Source of the DNA: Eikenella longinqua
GTDB lineage: Bacteria > Pseudomonadota > Gammaproteobacteria > Burkholderiales > Neisseriaceae
Direction of reading: 5' to 3'
DNA: 64,000 nucleotides
NCBI RefSeq assembly: GCF_001648355.1
Contig: NZ_LXSL01000028.1
Span: 248,001 to 312,000, forward strand
A program made the position numbers and the translations under genes. Positions 16,356 to 24,724 of the stretch are shown in pieces. Position 1 is the first letter of the stretch, and every line of letters starts with the position of its first letter. The notes beneath the pieces are model-generated. The model searched no databases. It was not told the origin of the DNA and worked only from the letters and a program-made list of their open reading frames with translations.

Positions 16356-17054
16356 TTATTCGCTATAACTGCGCTGGCCGAAAATGGCACTGCCGATGCG
16401 CACCTGGGTGGCGCCGCAGGCCACGGCGGTTTCCAAATCTTCCGACATGCCCATGGAGAGCGTGTCCACGTCCAGCCCTTGCTGTTGCAGGTATTGCAGC
16501 AGTTCGTTCATGCGGCCGAACTGTTGGCGCAGCTCTTCTTCGCTGCTGCCCAGCCGCGCTACGCACATCAGGCCGCGCAGTTTCAAATTGGGTAGCGAGG
16601 CTACCTGAAAAGCCAGCTCGCGGATGCTTTCTTCCTGCGGCGGCACGCCGTGCTTCACATCTTCGCCGCCGATGTTCACTTCAATCAGCACTTGCAGCGG
16701 CGGCATTTCGGGCGGGCGCTGCTCGCTTAAGCGGCGGACGATTTTTTCGCGGTCGATGGTGTGCACCCAGTGGGCGCGCTCGGCGGCGATGCGGCTTTTG
16801 TTGGATTGGATGTGGCCGATGATATGCCAGCAAATATCGGGGATGTCGGCCAGCTCGCTGCTTTTCTCTTTAAATTCTTGCAGATAGTTTTCGCCGAAAT
16901 CGCGCTGGGTGCTTTTTTGGCACAAGAGGCGCACGTCGGCGGCGGGGAAGGTTTTGCTCACAGCAATCAGGTCGGGCTCGGGGCGGCCGGCGGCTTCGGC
17001 GGCGGCCCAGATGCGGGCGCGCACGGCGTGCAGGTTCATGGTTAGCACTCTCAT
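16356..17054 (-). CDS. yggS: YggS family pyridoxal phosphate homeostasis protein
   Basis: 232-residue PLP-binding protein (PLPHP/PROSC family) with a TIM-barrel fold, involved in vitamin B6 balance and amino-acid metabolism. Expected motifs: the PLP lysine K34 in AVSKTFP, FGENYLQEFKEK, WHIIGHIQSNK, and GMSEDLETAVACGATQVRIGSAIFG at the end. AAGGAAA precedes the ATG. It lies 11 bases downstream of nadE. Confidence 0.93.
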   Translation of the reverse strand: MRVLTMNLHAVRARIWAAAEAAGRPEPDLIAVSKTFPAADVRLLCQKSTQRDFGENYLQEFKEKSSELADIPDICWHIIGHIQSNKSRIAAERAHWVHTIDREKIVRRLSEQRPPEMPPLQVLIEVNIGGEDVKHGVPPQEESIRELAFQVASLPNLKLRGLMCVARLGSSEEELRQQFGRMNELLQYLQQQGLDVDTLSMGMSEDLETAVACGATQVRIGSAIFGQRSYSE

Positions 17055-17065
17055 GGTTTTTCCTT

Positions 17066-17854
17066 TTAATCAAACAGTTCACTGGGGATTTTACACACGG
17101 GGATGGGCTGGATTTTGTGCAGGGTGGCACGGTGCAGGCGCTGGAAGATGTCGAACACTTCGCGCTCGCGGCCGGCAAATTCTTCGGCGCGGCGGCCGGC
17201 TTCGCTCTGCGCCATCGCCCATTCGAGCTCGGGGTAGCTGGCGCCCATCTGCTGCTCGTCGGTGCGCTCTTCGTCCCACAGGCCGTCGGTGGGCGCGGCC
17301 TGGCGGATGGCGGGCGACACTTCCAGCGCTTCGGCCAGGGCGTACACTTGGGTTTTGAGCAGGTCGCCGATGGGGCTGAGGTCCACGCCGCCGTCGCCGT
17401 ATTTAGTGAAGAAGCCCACGCCGAAGTCTTCCACTTTGTTGCCGGTGCCGGCCACGAGCAGGCCGTTGATTTGGCCGTAGTAATAGAGGGCGGCCATGCG
17501 CAGGCGGGAGCGGGTGTTGGCCAGGGCGAGGTTTTTGTTGGCGGCGGCAGTGCCGGCCACGCTGTGCTCGAATTGCTCGAAAGTGGGCGTGAGATTGAGC
17601 GTTTGGCTGTGCACGTTCACGAAACGGTGCTGCAAGTCGGCGATATACTCCTGGGCGCGCGCCAGCTGGTCGGCCTTCTGGCGGATGGGCAGCACCAGGC
17701 ACAACACGTCCAGCCCGCTGTGCGCGCACAGGGCAGACACCACGGCGGAATCCACCCCGCCGGAAATGCCCACCACGAAGCCTTTGGCGCCGGCGCGCAC
17801 GGCATAATCGGCCAGCCAGCGGCTGATGTGTCGGATAACGGCTTGGGTTTGCAT
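17066..17854 (-). CDS. nadE: NH3-dependent NAD+ synthetase
   Basis: 262 residues. It amidates nicotinate adenine dinucleotide to NAD+ in an ATP-dependent reaction. The PP-loop motif SGGVDSAV is at residues 31-38, and the substrate region reads GTGNKVEDFGVGFFTKYGDGGVDLSPIGDL. The short, single-domain form lacks a glutaminase domain, so it should use ammonia. Forms a run with yggS downstream and the unknown 118-residue gene upstream. Confidence 0.94.
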   Translation of the reverse strand: MQTQAVIRHISRWLADYAVRAGAKGFVVGISGGVDSAVVSALCAHSGLDVLCLVLPIRQKADQLARAQEYIADLQHRFVNVHSQTLNLTPTFEQFEHSVAGTAAANKNLALANTRSRLRMAALYYYGQINGLLVAGTGNKVEDFGVGFFTKYGDGGVDLSPIGDLLKTQVYALAEALEVSPAIRQAAPTDGLWDEERTDEQQMGASYPELEWAMAQSEAGRRAEEFAGREREVFDIFQRLHRATLHKIQPIPVCKIPSELFD

Positions 17855-17863
17855 GAGGTTTTC

Positions 17864-18220
17864 CTATCTTGATGGGCAGGCCGCACATAAATCATCCACG
17901 GCCTGTTGAATATAATCTTTTAGCGAAGCTAAGCAGGCTTCATCCGCAATTTTTTCATTTTCTTGCAAATAATAATAACGCCCCAGTGAATCGCTCACAT
18001 CAACCCTGCCTTGCAGGGCGAGCCGGTGCAGCTCCATTTCCAGCACCACTTCGTCGTTATCGTCATTTTTCAGGTAGCCTGGGCGCAGCAGCAGGCTGAG
18101 CAGAATCCGAACCGCACTCGGGCGCACAAAAATATCCGCATCTATCTTCAGCACCCGAAAGTCGGCCGAAAGCTCATCGCGCCATTTTATGATTTGCCCC
18201 AATAATGCCAGCTCATTCAT
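17864..18220 (-). CDS. hypothetical protein upstream of nadE
   Basis: 118-residue soluble protein that I do not recognise. Predicted mostly helical, with three hydrophobic blocks and a hydrophilic acidic centre. Residues in the middle (GYLKND) are encoded by a DNA uptake sequence inserted in the frame. A GGAGG site lies seven bases before the ATG at 18220; a GTG two codons earlier is less likely. Nine bases separate it from nadE, so it is probably co-transcribed. Confidence 0.7.
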   Translation of the reverse strand: MNELALLGQIIKWRDELSADFRVLKIDADIFVRPSAVRILLSLLLRPGYLKNDDNDEVVLEMELHRLALQGRVDVSDSLGRYYYLQENEKIADEACLASLKDYIQQAVDDLCAACPSR

Positions 18221-18383
18221 CTGCACACCTCCGCTCCGCAGCAGCGGCTAATATATCGCCAATCCGTGCAAAAGCCAAATGCCAAACCCGTCCGCACAGT
18301 CTGCTAGAATCCCGCCGCAGGCTACCTGAAAATCATGTGGCACACTTTTCAGGTAGCCTCAAACACACCCCAAAGGAATCCCC

Positions 18384-18785
18384 ATGCCCCACCCCGTCCC
18401 CCAGCAAATCCGCCTGCAACCCGGCCGCCAAGGCCTCGTATTGGTTTACCCCGATACCGAACACACCCTGCCCGCCGAATACCTGCGCGTGTATTCCCCC
18501 AGCGCCGAAGTACGCGGCCACGGGCGCGGTCAGGCCAAACTGCAAACCGGCAAAGCCCGCGTCACCATCACCAATCTCGCCCCCGCCGGCAACTACGCCC
18601 TCAAAATCACCTTCTCCGACGGCCACGACAGCGGGCTCTACAGCTGGGCCTACCTGTATGAATTGGCACAAGGATACGCTACAATGTGGCCCGCTTACCT
18701 GCGCCGCCTTGAAGCAACCGGCGCCTCCCGAGAACCCGCCGCACAAGCGCACACCCCGCCGAAAGGAAAGAAATGTTCGCACTAA
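18384..18785 (+). CDS. DUF971 family protein
   Basis: 133 residues, with the DUF971 (gamma-butyrobetaine hydroxylase N-terminal-like) core: LPAEYLRVYSPSAEVRGHG, NLAPAGNYALKITFSDGHDSGLYSW and YLYELAQ. This domain is proposed to bind iron-sulfur or metal in related proteins, but here its role is unknown. It lies immediately before a lipoprotein gene (13-base overlap) and ubiE, a neighbourhood seen in many beta-proteobacteria. Confidence 0.88.
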   Translation: MPHPVPQQIRLQPGRQGLVLVYPDTEHTLPAEYLRVYSPSAEVRGHGRGQAKLQTGKARVTITNLAPAGNYALKITFSDGHDSGLYSWAYLYELAQGYATMWPAYLRRLEATGASREPAAQAHTPPKGKKCSH

Positions 18786-19135
18786 ACCGCACCCTGCCCG
18801 CCTTCCTCGCCGCCACCGCCCTGCTGCTCGCCGGCTGCGACAAAATCGCCGACAAAGCCGCCGACCAAATCGACGAAACCCAAGCCCGCCAAGAATTCGT
18901 GACCAGCTGCGCCAAATCCGCCAACGAATCCTCCAAAGGCGCCATCAACCTCGACGCCGCCACCAAACTGTGCGGCTGCTCCTACGACGAAGCCGCCTCC
19001 ACCTACAGCGACCGCAACCAATGGAAGCGCGACCTCGTCCGCTACGGCCTGAAGCAAGACGACAAAGCCCTCGAAGCCAAACTCGAAGCCGCCATGAATA
19101 CCTGCGTCGAGCGCTTCACCAAAGGCCAACTCTAA
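18773..19135 (+). CDS. small predicted lipoprotein
   Basis: 120 residues. The lipobox LLAGC (cysteine at about residue 22) follows a hydrophobic signal peptide, so it should be lipid-anchored. The mature part is helical and charged, with four further cysteines, including CGC, a spacing that could allow disulfides. Overlaps the DUF971 gene by 13 bases. Function unknown. Confidence 0.82.
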   Translation: MFALNRTLPAFLAATALLLAGCDKIADKAADQIDETQARQEFVTSCAKSANESSKGAINLDAATKLCGCSYDEAASTYSDRNQWKRDLVRYGLKQDDKALEAKLEAAMNTCVERFTKGQL

Positions 19136-19173
19136 CCCGCCACCGCCGCCCAAAGGCTACCTGAAAGCACCCC

Positions 19174-19911
19174 ATGACCGACAAACAAACCCATTTCGGC
19201 TACCAAACCGTAAACGAAAGCGAAAAAGCCGCCAAAGTAGCCGAAGTCTTCCACTCCGTCGCCAAGAAATACGACATCATGAACGACGTCATGTCCGGCG
19301 GCCTGCACCGCGTGTGGAAACACTTCACCATCAGCACCGCCCGCGTGCCCAAAGGCGGCAAAGTGCTCGACATCGCCGGCGGCACCGGCGACCTCTCCCG
19401 CGGCTGGGCCAAGCGCGTGGGCGAGCGCGGCGAAGTGTGGCTCACCGACATCAACTCCTCCATGCTCGGCGTCGGCCGCGACCGACTGCTCAACGAAGGC
19501 CTGATTCTGCCCGTGGCCGTATGCGACGCCGAAAAGCTGCCCTTCCCAAGCAACTATTTCGACCTCGTATCCGTGTCTTTCGGCCTGCGCAACATGACGC
19601 ATAAAGACGCCGCCCTGCGCGAAATGTACCGCGTGCTCAAACCCGGCGGCAGCCTGCTCGTGCTCGAATTTTCCAAGCCCGCCAAAATGCTCGCCCCCGC
19701 CTACGACCTCTACTCCTTCAAACTCCTGCCGTTGATGGGCAAGCTCATCGCCAAAGACGCCGACAGCTACCAATACCTCGCCGAATCCATCCGCATGCAT
19801 CCCGACCAGGAAACCCTCAAGCAAATCATGCTCGAAGCCGGCTTCGACAGCGTCGATTACTACAACATGAGCGGCGGCATCGTTGCCCTGCACAAAGGCG
19901 TGAAATTCTGA
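19174..19911 (+). CDS. ubiE: ubiquinone/menaquinone C-methyltransferase UbiE
   Basis: 245-residue SAM-dependent methyltransferase acting on the benzoquinone ring in ubiquinone (and demethylmenaquinone) synthesis. Signatures: YDIMNDVMSGGLHRVWK near residue 34, the SAM-binding LDIAGGTGDLSRGW, and FGLRNMTHKDAALREMYRVLKPGG. It supplies the quinone used by complexes I and II, which are also in this window. A DUS overlaps the region just before the start. Confidence 0.96.
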   Translation: MTDKQTHFGYQTVNESEKAAKVAEVFHSVAKKYDIMNDVMSGGLHRVWKHFTISTARVPKGGKVLDIAGGTGDLSRGWAKRVGERGEVWLTDINSSMLGVGRDRLLNEGLILPVAVCDAEKLPFPSNYFDLVSVSFGLRNMTHKDAALREMYRVLKPGGSLLVLEFSKPAKMLAPAYDLYSFKLLPLMGKLIAKDADSYQYLAESIRMHPDQETLKQIMLEAGFDSVDYYNMSGGIVALHKGVKF

Positions 19912-19930
19912 TTGCCCGCCAAGCAAAGCA

Positions 19931-19970
19931 AAGGCTACCTGAAAAATCCAAACCGTTTTCAGGTAGCCTT
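19931..19970. terminator. inverted DUS pair after ubiE
   Basis: AAGGCTACCTGAAAA (19931-19945) and TTTTCAGGTAGCCTT (19956-19970) make a 15-bp stem with a 10-base loop, 20 bases after the ubiE stop. Confidence 0.6.
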
Positions 19971-20124
19971 ATTCAAATAACAAGCAGGCCACCTGAAAAC
20001 GCAGCGCAGCGAAGTTTCTGCGAAGCTAAAACTCAGCTCAAAAGCAGCTAAACCGCCGCAGCCCATTCCGCATTCCACAAAGCAAAACCCACACGGCGCA
20101 AACCGTGCGGGTTTCAAAATTCTT

Positions 20125-20211
20125 TGGTGCCCAGGAGAAGACTCGAACTTCCACACCCGTGAGGATACCAGCACCTGAAGCTGGCGCGTCTACCAATTCC
20201 GCCACCTGGGC
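20125..20211 (-). tRNA. tRNA-Leu (CAG), copy 1
   Basis: 87 bases on the minus strand, GCCCAGGTGGCGGAA...CCTGGGCACCA. It has the long variable arm of a class II tRNA. The anticodon stem CCAGC/GCTGG surrounds TTCAGGT, giving CAG. CCA is encoded. Promoter-distal copy of a tandem pair with identical sequence. Confidence 0.95.
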
Positions 20212-20248
20212 GAGCCGACTTTTGGCAAATTCTAATTCAAGCAAACTG

Positions 20249-20335
20249 TGGTGCCCAGGAGAAGACTCGAACTTCCACACCCGTGAGGATACCAGCACCT
20301 GAAGCTGGCGCGTCTACCAATTCCGCCACCTGGGC
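20249..20335 (-). tRNA. tRNA-Leu (CAG), copy 2
   Basis: 87 bases, identical to the copy at 20125-20211, and promoter-proximal. The 37-base spacer between the two is not tRNA-like. Transcribed from the consensus promoter at 20393-20420. Confidence 0.95.
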
Positions 20336-20368
20336 TTTGCTTTAATCGGAGCTTTGCGTTAAAGTGCG

Positions 20369-20397
20369 TTGCTCTTTATGCAAGAAACGCGCATTAT
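20369..20397 (+). promoter_or_regulatory. candidate rnr promoter
   Basis: TTGCTC (20369-20374), 17-base spacer and CATTAT (20392-20397) would start near 20404, leaving a leader of about 24 bases with no clear ribosome site. Its -10 almost coincides with that of the divergent tRNA promoter. Moderate match only. Confidence 0.4.
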
Positions 20398-20420
20398 AGC
20401 GCCAATTTTCCACTTGTCAA
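20393..20420 (-). promoter_or_regulatory. consensus promoter of the tRNA-Leu pair
   Basis: Minus strand: TTGACA (20420-20415), 16-base spacer, TATAAT (20398-20393), then GCGCG. Both hexamers are perfect, and spacing and discriminator match the promoter of the tRNA-Met/Ala operon at 13498-13525. The -35 ends only eight bases before the rnr start codon on the opposite strand. Confidence 0.85.
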
Positions 20421-20427
20421 TTTATAT

Positions 20428-22788
20428 ATGAAGAAGAAAACCTCACTCCGCCTGCAAGACCCCTATCTGCAACGGGAAACGCAACGCTACGAACACCCCC
20501 TGCCCAGCCGCGAATGGATTACCGAAATGCTGGAAGACCGCGGCATCCCGCTGAAAACCGAATCCCTGGCCATCCTGCTCGACATCGCCGAGCACGAAAT
20601 GCCCTTTTTCGAACGCCGCCTCGGCGCCATGGCGCGCGACGGCCAAATCCTCATCAACCGGCGCGGCATGGTGTGCGCCGCCGAAAAACTCGCGCTGGTG
20701 AAATGCCGCATTGAAGCACACAAAGACGGTTTCGGCTTTGCCGTGCCGCTCACGCCCGACGGCCAAGGCGACTTCGCCCTCTCCGCCCGCCAAATGCGCG
20801 GCCTGATGCACGGCGACACCGTTACCGTGCGCCCCGCCGGCACCGACCGCCGCGGCCGCCGCGAAGGCCAAGTGCTCGATGTGATTGAGCGTGCGCAGAA
20901 AACCGTGGTCGGCCGCCTCCTGATGGAGCGCGGCATCGCCATGCTGGTGCCGGAAGACCGCCGCCTGCCCGACAACATCCTGCTCGAGCCCGATTCGCTG
21001 GGCAAAGCCAAGCCCGGCCAAGTCATCGTGGCCGAAATCGACGCCTACCCCGACGCACACCGCCCGGCCGTGGCCAGCGTGGTGGAAATTCTGGGCGATT
21101 ATGCCGACAGCGGCATGGAAATCGAAATTGCCGTGCGCCAGCACCACCTGCCGCACCAATTCTCCGCCGCCTGCGAAAAAGCCGCTGCCAAAATCCCTTC
21201 TGCCGTGCGCAAATCCGACCTCAAAGGCCGCGAAGACCTGCGCGATCTGCCCTTGGTAACGATAGACGGCGAAAGCTCGCGCGATTTCGACGACGCCGTG
21301 TACGCCGAAAAACAGGGGCGCAACTTCCGCCTGGTGGTGGCCATTGCCGACGTGAGCCACTATGTGAAGCCGCAAGACGCAATTGACGCCGACGCGCAAG
21401 AACGCGCCACCAGCGTGTATTTCCCGCGCCGCGTGATTCCCATGTTGCCCGAAAGCCTCTCCAACGGCATCTGCTCGCTCAACCCCGACGTAGAGCGGCT
21501 GTGCATGGTGTGCGACATGGTGTTCACCTACGCCGGCAACCTCAAATCCTACCGCTTCTACCCCGCCGTGATGCGCTCGCACGCCCGCCTCACCTACACC
21601 GAAGTGTGGGATTGGATTGAAAACGGTAGCGGCAACCCGCTCAAACCGCATATCGACACGCTCTACAAGCTCTATCAAATCCTGCTCAAAAAACGCCGCC
21701 AGCACGGCGCGATGGAGTTTGAAAGCACCGAAACCGAGATGATTTTCGACAAACAGGGCAAAATCAAACGCATCGTGCCCGTGGTGCGCAACGAAGCCCA
21801 CCGCCTGATTGAAGAATGCATGCTCGCCGCCAACGTGTGCGCCGCCGAATTCCTGCTGAAAAACCAGCACCCCGCCCTCTTCCGCAACCACGCCGGCCCC
21901 ACCCCCGAAAAACTCGCCACCCTGCGCGAGCAGCTCGGCCTGCTCGGGCTCTCCCTCGGCGGCGGCGACCAGCCCACCCCGCTCGACTACGCCGCCCTCT
22001 TCGCCCAAACCGCCGAGCGCCCCGACCGCGAGCTGATCCAAGTGATGCTGCTGCGCTCCATGCAGCAGGCCGTGTACGAGCCCGGCAACAGCGGCCACTT
22101 CGGCCTCGCCTACGCCGCCTACACCCACTTCACCTCCCCCATCCGCCGCTATCCCGACCTGCTCGTGCACCGTGCCATCAAAGCCGTGCTTGCAGACCGC
22201 CGCTACACCCCCGCCGACAACTGGGGCGCGCTCGGCATCCACAGCTCCCAATGCGAGCGCCGCGCCGACGAAGCCAGCCGCGACGTGGAAAACTGGCTCA
22301 AAACCTACTACATGCAAGACAAAGTGGGCGAAGTGTTCAGCGGCACCGTGAGCGGCATGGCCGGCTTCGGCCTGTTCGTCACCCTCGACGATATCCACAC
22401 CGAAGGCCTCGTCCACATCAGCAATTTAGGCGAAGACTATTTCAACTACCGCCCCGAAACCATGAGCATCGAAGGCGAACGCAGCGGCCTGCGCTTCGGC
22501 ATAGGCGACAAAGTCGTCGTACAAGTGGCCCGCGCCGACCTCGACACCCGCAAAATCGACCTCTCCCTCATCAGCGGCGGCAGCCAGCCCGAGCGCAGCG
22601 GCAAGACCGCCAAAAGCAAAGCCAAAACCAAGGCCGGCAAAACCAAAGCCGCAGGCAAAGCCCCAAGCAAGCCCGCCGCCCCGGCCAAGAAAACCCGCAG
22701 CCGCAAAAACAGCAGCCAAAGTGCCGCCAAACCCGCCGCTGCGGCCAAGCCCAAGCGCAAACCCCGCTCCCGCAAAAGCGGCGGCTAG
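20428..22788 (+). CDS. rnr: ribonuclease R
   Basis: 786-residue 3'-5' exoribonuclease of the RNase II/RNB family that degrades structured RNA. Domains in order: N-terminal winged helix, cold-shock domains (about 85-230), catalytic RNB (about 265-590; metal-binding aspartates in SRDFDDAVYAEK near residue 287), S1 domain (about 640-715; GEVFSGTVSGMAGFGLFVTL), and a Lys/Ala/Pro-rich basic tail (about 730-786). No clear Shine-Dalgarno precedes the ATG. Confidence 0.95.
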   Translation: MKKKTSLRLQDPYLQRETQRYEHPLPSREWITEMLEDRGIPLKTESLAILLDIAEHEMPFFERRLGAMARDGQILINRRGMVCAAEKLALVKCRIEAHKDGFGFAVPLTPDGQGDFALSARQMRGLMHGDTVTVRPAGTDRRGRREGQVLDVIERAQKTVVGRLLMERGIAMLVPEDRRLPDNILLEPDSLGKAKPGQVIVAEIDAYPDAHRPAVASVVEILGDYADSGMEIEIAVRQHHLPHQFSAACEKAAAKIPSAVRKSDLKGREDLRDLPLVTIDGESSRDFDDAVYAEKQGRNFRLVVAIADVSHYVKPQDAIDADAQERATSVYFPRRVIPMLPESLSNGICSLNPDVERLCMVCDMVFTYAGNLKSYRFYPAVMRSHARLTYTEVWDWIENGSGNPLKPHIDTLYKLYQILLKKRRQHGAMEFESTETEMIFDKQGKIKRIVPVVRNEAHRLIEECMLAANVCAAEFLLKNQHPALFRNHAGPTPEKLATLREQLGLLGLSLGGGDQPTPLDYAALFAQTAERPDRELIQVMLLRSMQQAVYEPGNSGHFGLAYAAYTHFTSPIRRYPDLLVHRAIKAVLADRRYTPADNWGALGIHSSQCERRADEASRDVENWLKTYYMQDKVGEVFSGTVSGMAGFGLFVTLDDIHTEGLVHISNLGEDYFNYRPETMSIEGERSGLRFGIGDKVVVQVARADLDTRKIDLSLISGGSQPERSGKTAKSKAKTKAGKTKAAGKAPSKPAAPAKKTRSRKNSSQSAAKPAAAAKPKRKPRSRKSGG

Positions 22789-22800
22789 GCTACCTAAATA

Positions 22801-22830
22801 AAGGCTACCTGAAAAGTTTCAGGTAGCCTC
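22801..22830. terminator. inverted DUS pair between rnr and the HNH gene
   Basis: AGGCTACCTGAAA (22802-22814) and TTTCAGGTAGCCT (22817-22829) make a 13-bp stem with a two-base gap (effective loop larger). Placed between convergent genes. Confidence 0.55.
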
Positions 22831-22855
22831 TTATCTTATAAACAAATCAACTTAC

Positions 22856-23593
22856 TTATTTAAAACCATAAATTTCTCTGTGCCGCTGCAAGAATGGTAG
22901 ATGCTTATTCTTATTCAATTTTCGTAATTTAGCATCCAAGGGAATCGACATTTGCTGTAATAAATATTGATACTCAGGTTTATATATAATTACTCCCTCA
23001 TCATCAAAACTAATATACCCAGAATCAAACAGCCTATCCAAATGAGGAGAAAGTAATAAGCCATTAAATGGATTCACTTTATCAATTTTATTTGCCTCAG
23101 ACCAAGGCACAATATGGGAAGCTATTAAAAATCCGCCACTTTTAGGATTTTCTGCCCCCAACACAGCACATTTATTGTCCCAATATTTCATCAGCTCTTC
23201 TCTAAACTTCGCATGGCCAATGCGAGCTTTTGCCATCGCAACGGTATCAATTCCTATTGCAACAGTATCTATAACACTTTCTTTTTTTTCATCTTCATCC
23301 GAATTTGACAAATCCAAGGCAGTAAATACTACTTTTAACCTATCTGGATTTTCTTCCCATATTGCTTCAATTAATTTACTAATATATTTTGGCAGTTGAA
23401 TTTCTTTACCACTAGAAATAGTTAATCTTTCTTTAAAAATTAACCCAGAAAATTCAACAAAAAATAATCTTTTTGACCCATCCTGATAATCTGATTTAAT
23501 TGGTTCAGGAATTGTCCAGGCATTAAAAGTTGTTTTTCTACATATATCTAGCCAAGACGATTTTGACAGCAAAATTTGATGCCCTCTTGCCAT
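22856..23593 (-). CDS. HNH endonuclease (HNH_2 type)
   Basis: 245-residue putative DNA endonuclease. The C-terminal half has the HNH_2-type motif: FLIASHIVPWSEAN (H160), NPFNGLLLSPHLDRLFDSG (N177, H184) and FDDEGVIIY. The N-terminal half (1-105) is unrecognised and could be a DNA- or modification-sensing domain. A short internal repeat, IDTVA-IG-IDTVA, lies in the linker. AAGGAG sits six bases before ATG 23593, favouring it over an ATG eight codons upstream. The gene is strikingly AT-rich compared with all neighbours, which suggests recent transfer. No methyltransferase or partner gene is adjacent. Confidence 0.85.
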   Translation of the reverse strand: MARGHQILLSKSSWLDICRKTTFNAWTIPEPIKSDYQDGSKRLFFVEFSGLIFKERLTISSGKEIQLPKYISKLIEAIWEENPDRLKVVFTALDLSNSDEDEKKESVIDTVAIGIDTVAMAKARIGHAKFREELMKYWDNKCAVLGAENPKSGGFLIASHIVPWSEANKIDKVNPFNGLLLSPHLDRLFDSGYISFDDEGVIIYKPEYQYLLQQMSIPLDAKLRKLNKNKHLPFLQRHREIYGFK

Positions 23594-23677
23594 GGTAAGC
23601 TCCTTCTTAAAAATCAACTGTACAAATAATGATGAGAAAGCTGCCTGATTTTTTCAGGTAGCCTCTTCCCGTTTGCG

Positions 23678-24418
23678 CTAAAACCGCTCGTGCGGCGCCA
23701 GATAGCGCCACTGCCCCGGCGGCAACGCGCCGAGTTTCACCCTGCCGATGCGGATGCGTTTGAGCCCCACCACGCGCAGCCCCACCAGCTCGCACATGCG
23801 GCGGATTTGCCGCTTCTTGCCCTGTTTCAACACAAAGCGCAGCTGGTCTTGGTTTTGCCACGACACCTTGGCCGGGCGCAGCGCCTCGCCGTCGAGCTTC
23901 AGGCCGTGGTTGAGCAGGCGCAGGCCTTCTTCCGACAGCGTGCCCTTCACGCGCACCAGATATTCTTTTTCCACCCCGCTGTTTTCGCCAATCAGGCTTT
24001 TGGCCACGCGCCCGTCTTGCGTGAGCACGAGCAGCCCGACCGAATCGATATCCAGCCGGCCGGCCGGGGCGAGGCCTTGGCGATGCGCCGCTTTGAATTT
24101 TTGCGGGCTGCGGTCTTCCGGCCAATGGTTGGCTTCGGTGATCAGCTCGGCGGCGCTGCGGTAGCCCTTTTCGGCCTGCCCGCTCACAAAGCCCACGGGC
24201 TTGTGCAGCAGGATGGTTACGCGGCCGGCCTGCGCTTCATGCGCGGCGCGGTGCAGCTCGATGCGGTCGCCCGCGCCCACCTTTTGGCCGAGCACGGCTT
24301 TTTCGCCGTTCACGCTCACCCAGCCGCGCTCGATATAGGCATCGGCTTCGCGGCGGGAACAGAGACCGAGCTCGGCCATGCGTTTGGAAAGGCGGACGGT
24401 GTTGTCTTGGGTGGTCAT
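23678..24418 (-). CDS. rluF: 23S rRNA pseudouridine synthase, RluF-like
   Basis: 246 residues of the RsuA/RluB/E/F family, which isomerises a specific uridine in rRNA or tRNA. An N-terminal S4 RNA-binding domain (RLSKRMAELGLCSRREADAYIERG) precedes the catalytic domain with D123 in AGRLDIDSVGLL, followed by VEKEYLVRV and LKQGKKRQIRRMCELVGLRV. The S4 domain plus QIRRMCE motif is closest to RluF, but RluB/RsuA cannot be excluded, and the substrate site is an inference. Confidence 0.85.
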   Translation of the reverse strand: MTTQDNTVRLSKRMAELGLCSRREADAYIERGWVSVNGEKAVLGQKVGAGDRIELHRAAHEAQAGRVTILLHKPVGFVSGQAEKGYRSAAELITEANHWPEDRSPQKFKAAHRQGLAPAGRLDIDSVGLLVLTQDGRVAKSLIGENSGVEKEYLVRVKGTLSEEGLRLLNHGLKLDGEALRPAKVSWQNQDQLRFVLKQGKKRQIRRMCELVGLRVVGLKRIRIGRVKLGALPPGQWRYLAPHERF

Positions 24419-24447
24419 ATTCGTTTCTTTTTTAGGCAGATGTTAAT

Positions 24448-24459
24448 TTCAGGCAGCCT
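24448..24459 (-). repeat. uptake-sequence variant of the Simonsiella dialect
   Basis: The minus strand reads AGGCTGCCTGAA, an exact match to AG-simDUS rather than the local AG-eikDUS (AGGCTACCTGAA). It lies in the leader of the rluF-like gene. Two 11-of-12 relatives occur inside the next gene (24743-24754, 25277-25288). Confidence 0.7.
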
Positions 24460-24534
24460 GCTTGGCGTGAGAAAGCTACCTGAAAAATAGGAATGGCAGG
24501 CCAAGCGGTTTTCAACTTCGCAGAAACTCAGCCT

Positions 24535-24641
24535 TATAGCGAATCAAATTGGCTTTCGATACCAGGCAGCGAGCCGCAGACAGTACAGAAGTACGGCAAA
24601 GCGAGCTAACGCCGTAGCGAAAGTTAAATTGGTTCGCTATA
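24535..24641. mobile_element. Correia-like palindromic element, copy 1
   Basis: 107 bp between TATAGCGAA and TTCGCTATA. Roughly 26-bp imperfect inverted ends enclose the core GGCAGCGAGCCGCAGACAG and GCGAGCTAACGCCGTAG. The core closely resembles neisserial Correia repeats, but the ends differ. No coding capacity. It lies between the DUF1287 gene and the rluF-like gene, together with DUS copies. Confidence 0.8.
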
Positions 24642-24724
24642 GCTTAGCCAAACATCGCTTTCAGGTAGCCTCGCAGGCAAGAGGCTACCTGAAAAACAGC
24701 ATCAGGCTTGGTCGCGCCGACACT

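Noticed and set aside
20125..20335. Tandem tRNA-Leu as an attachment site for an integrated element
   Set aside because: No integrase or half-repeat near; two identical adjacent copies are a simple duplication.
20443..22416. 657-codon open frame on the minus strand opposite rnr
   Set aside because: A shadow of rnr: its composition (His/Val/Gly-rich runs) reflects the reverse frame of a GC-rich gene, and no domain is visible.
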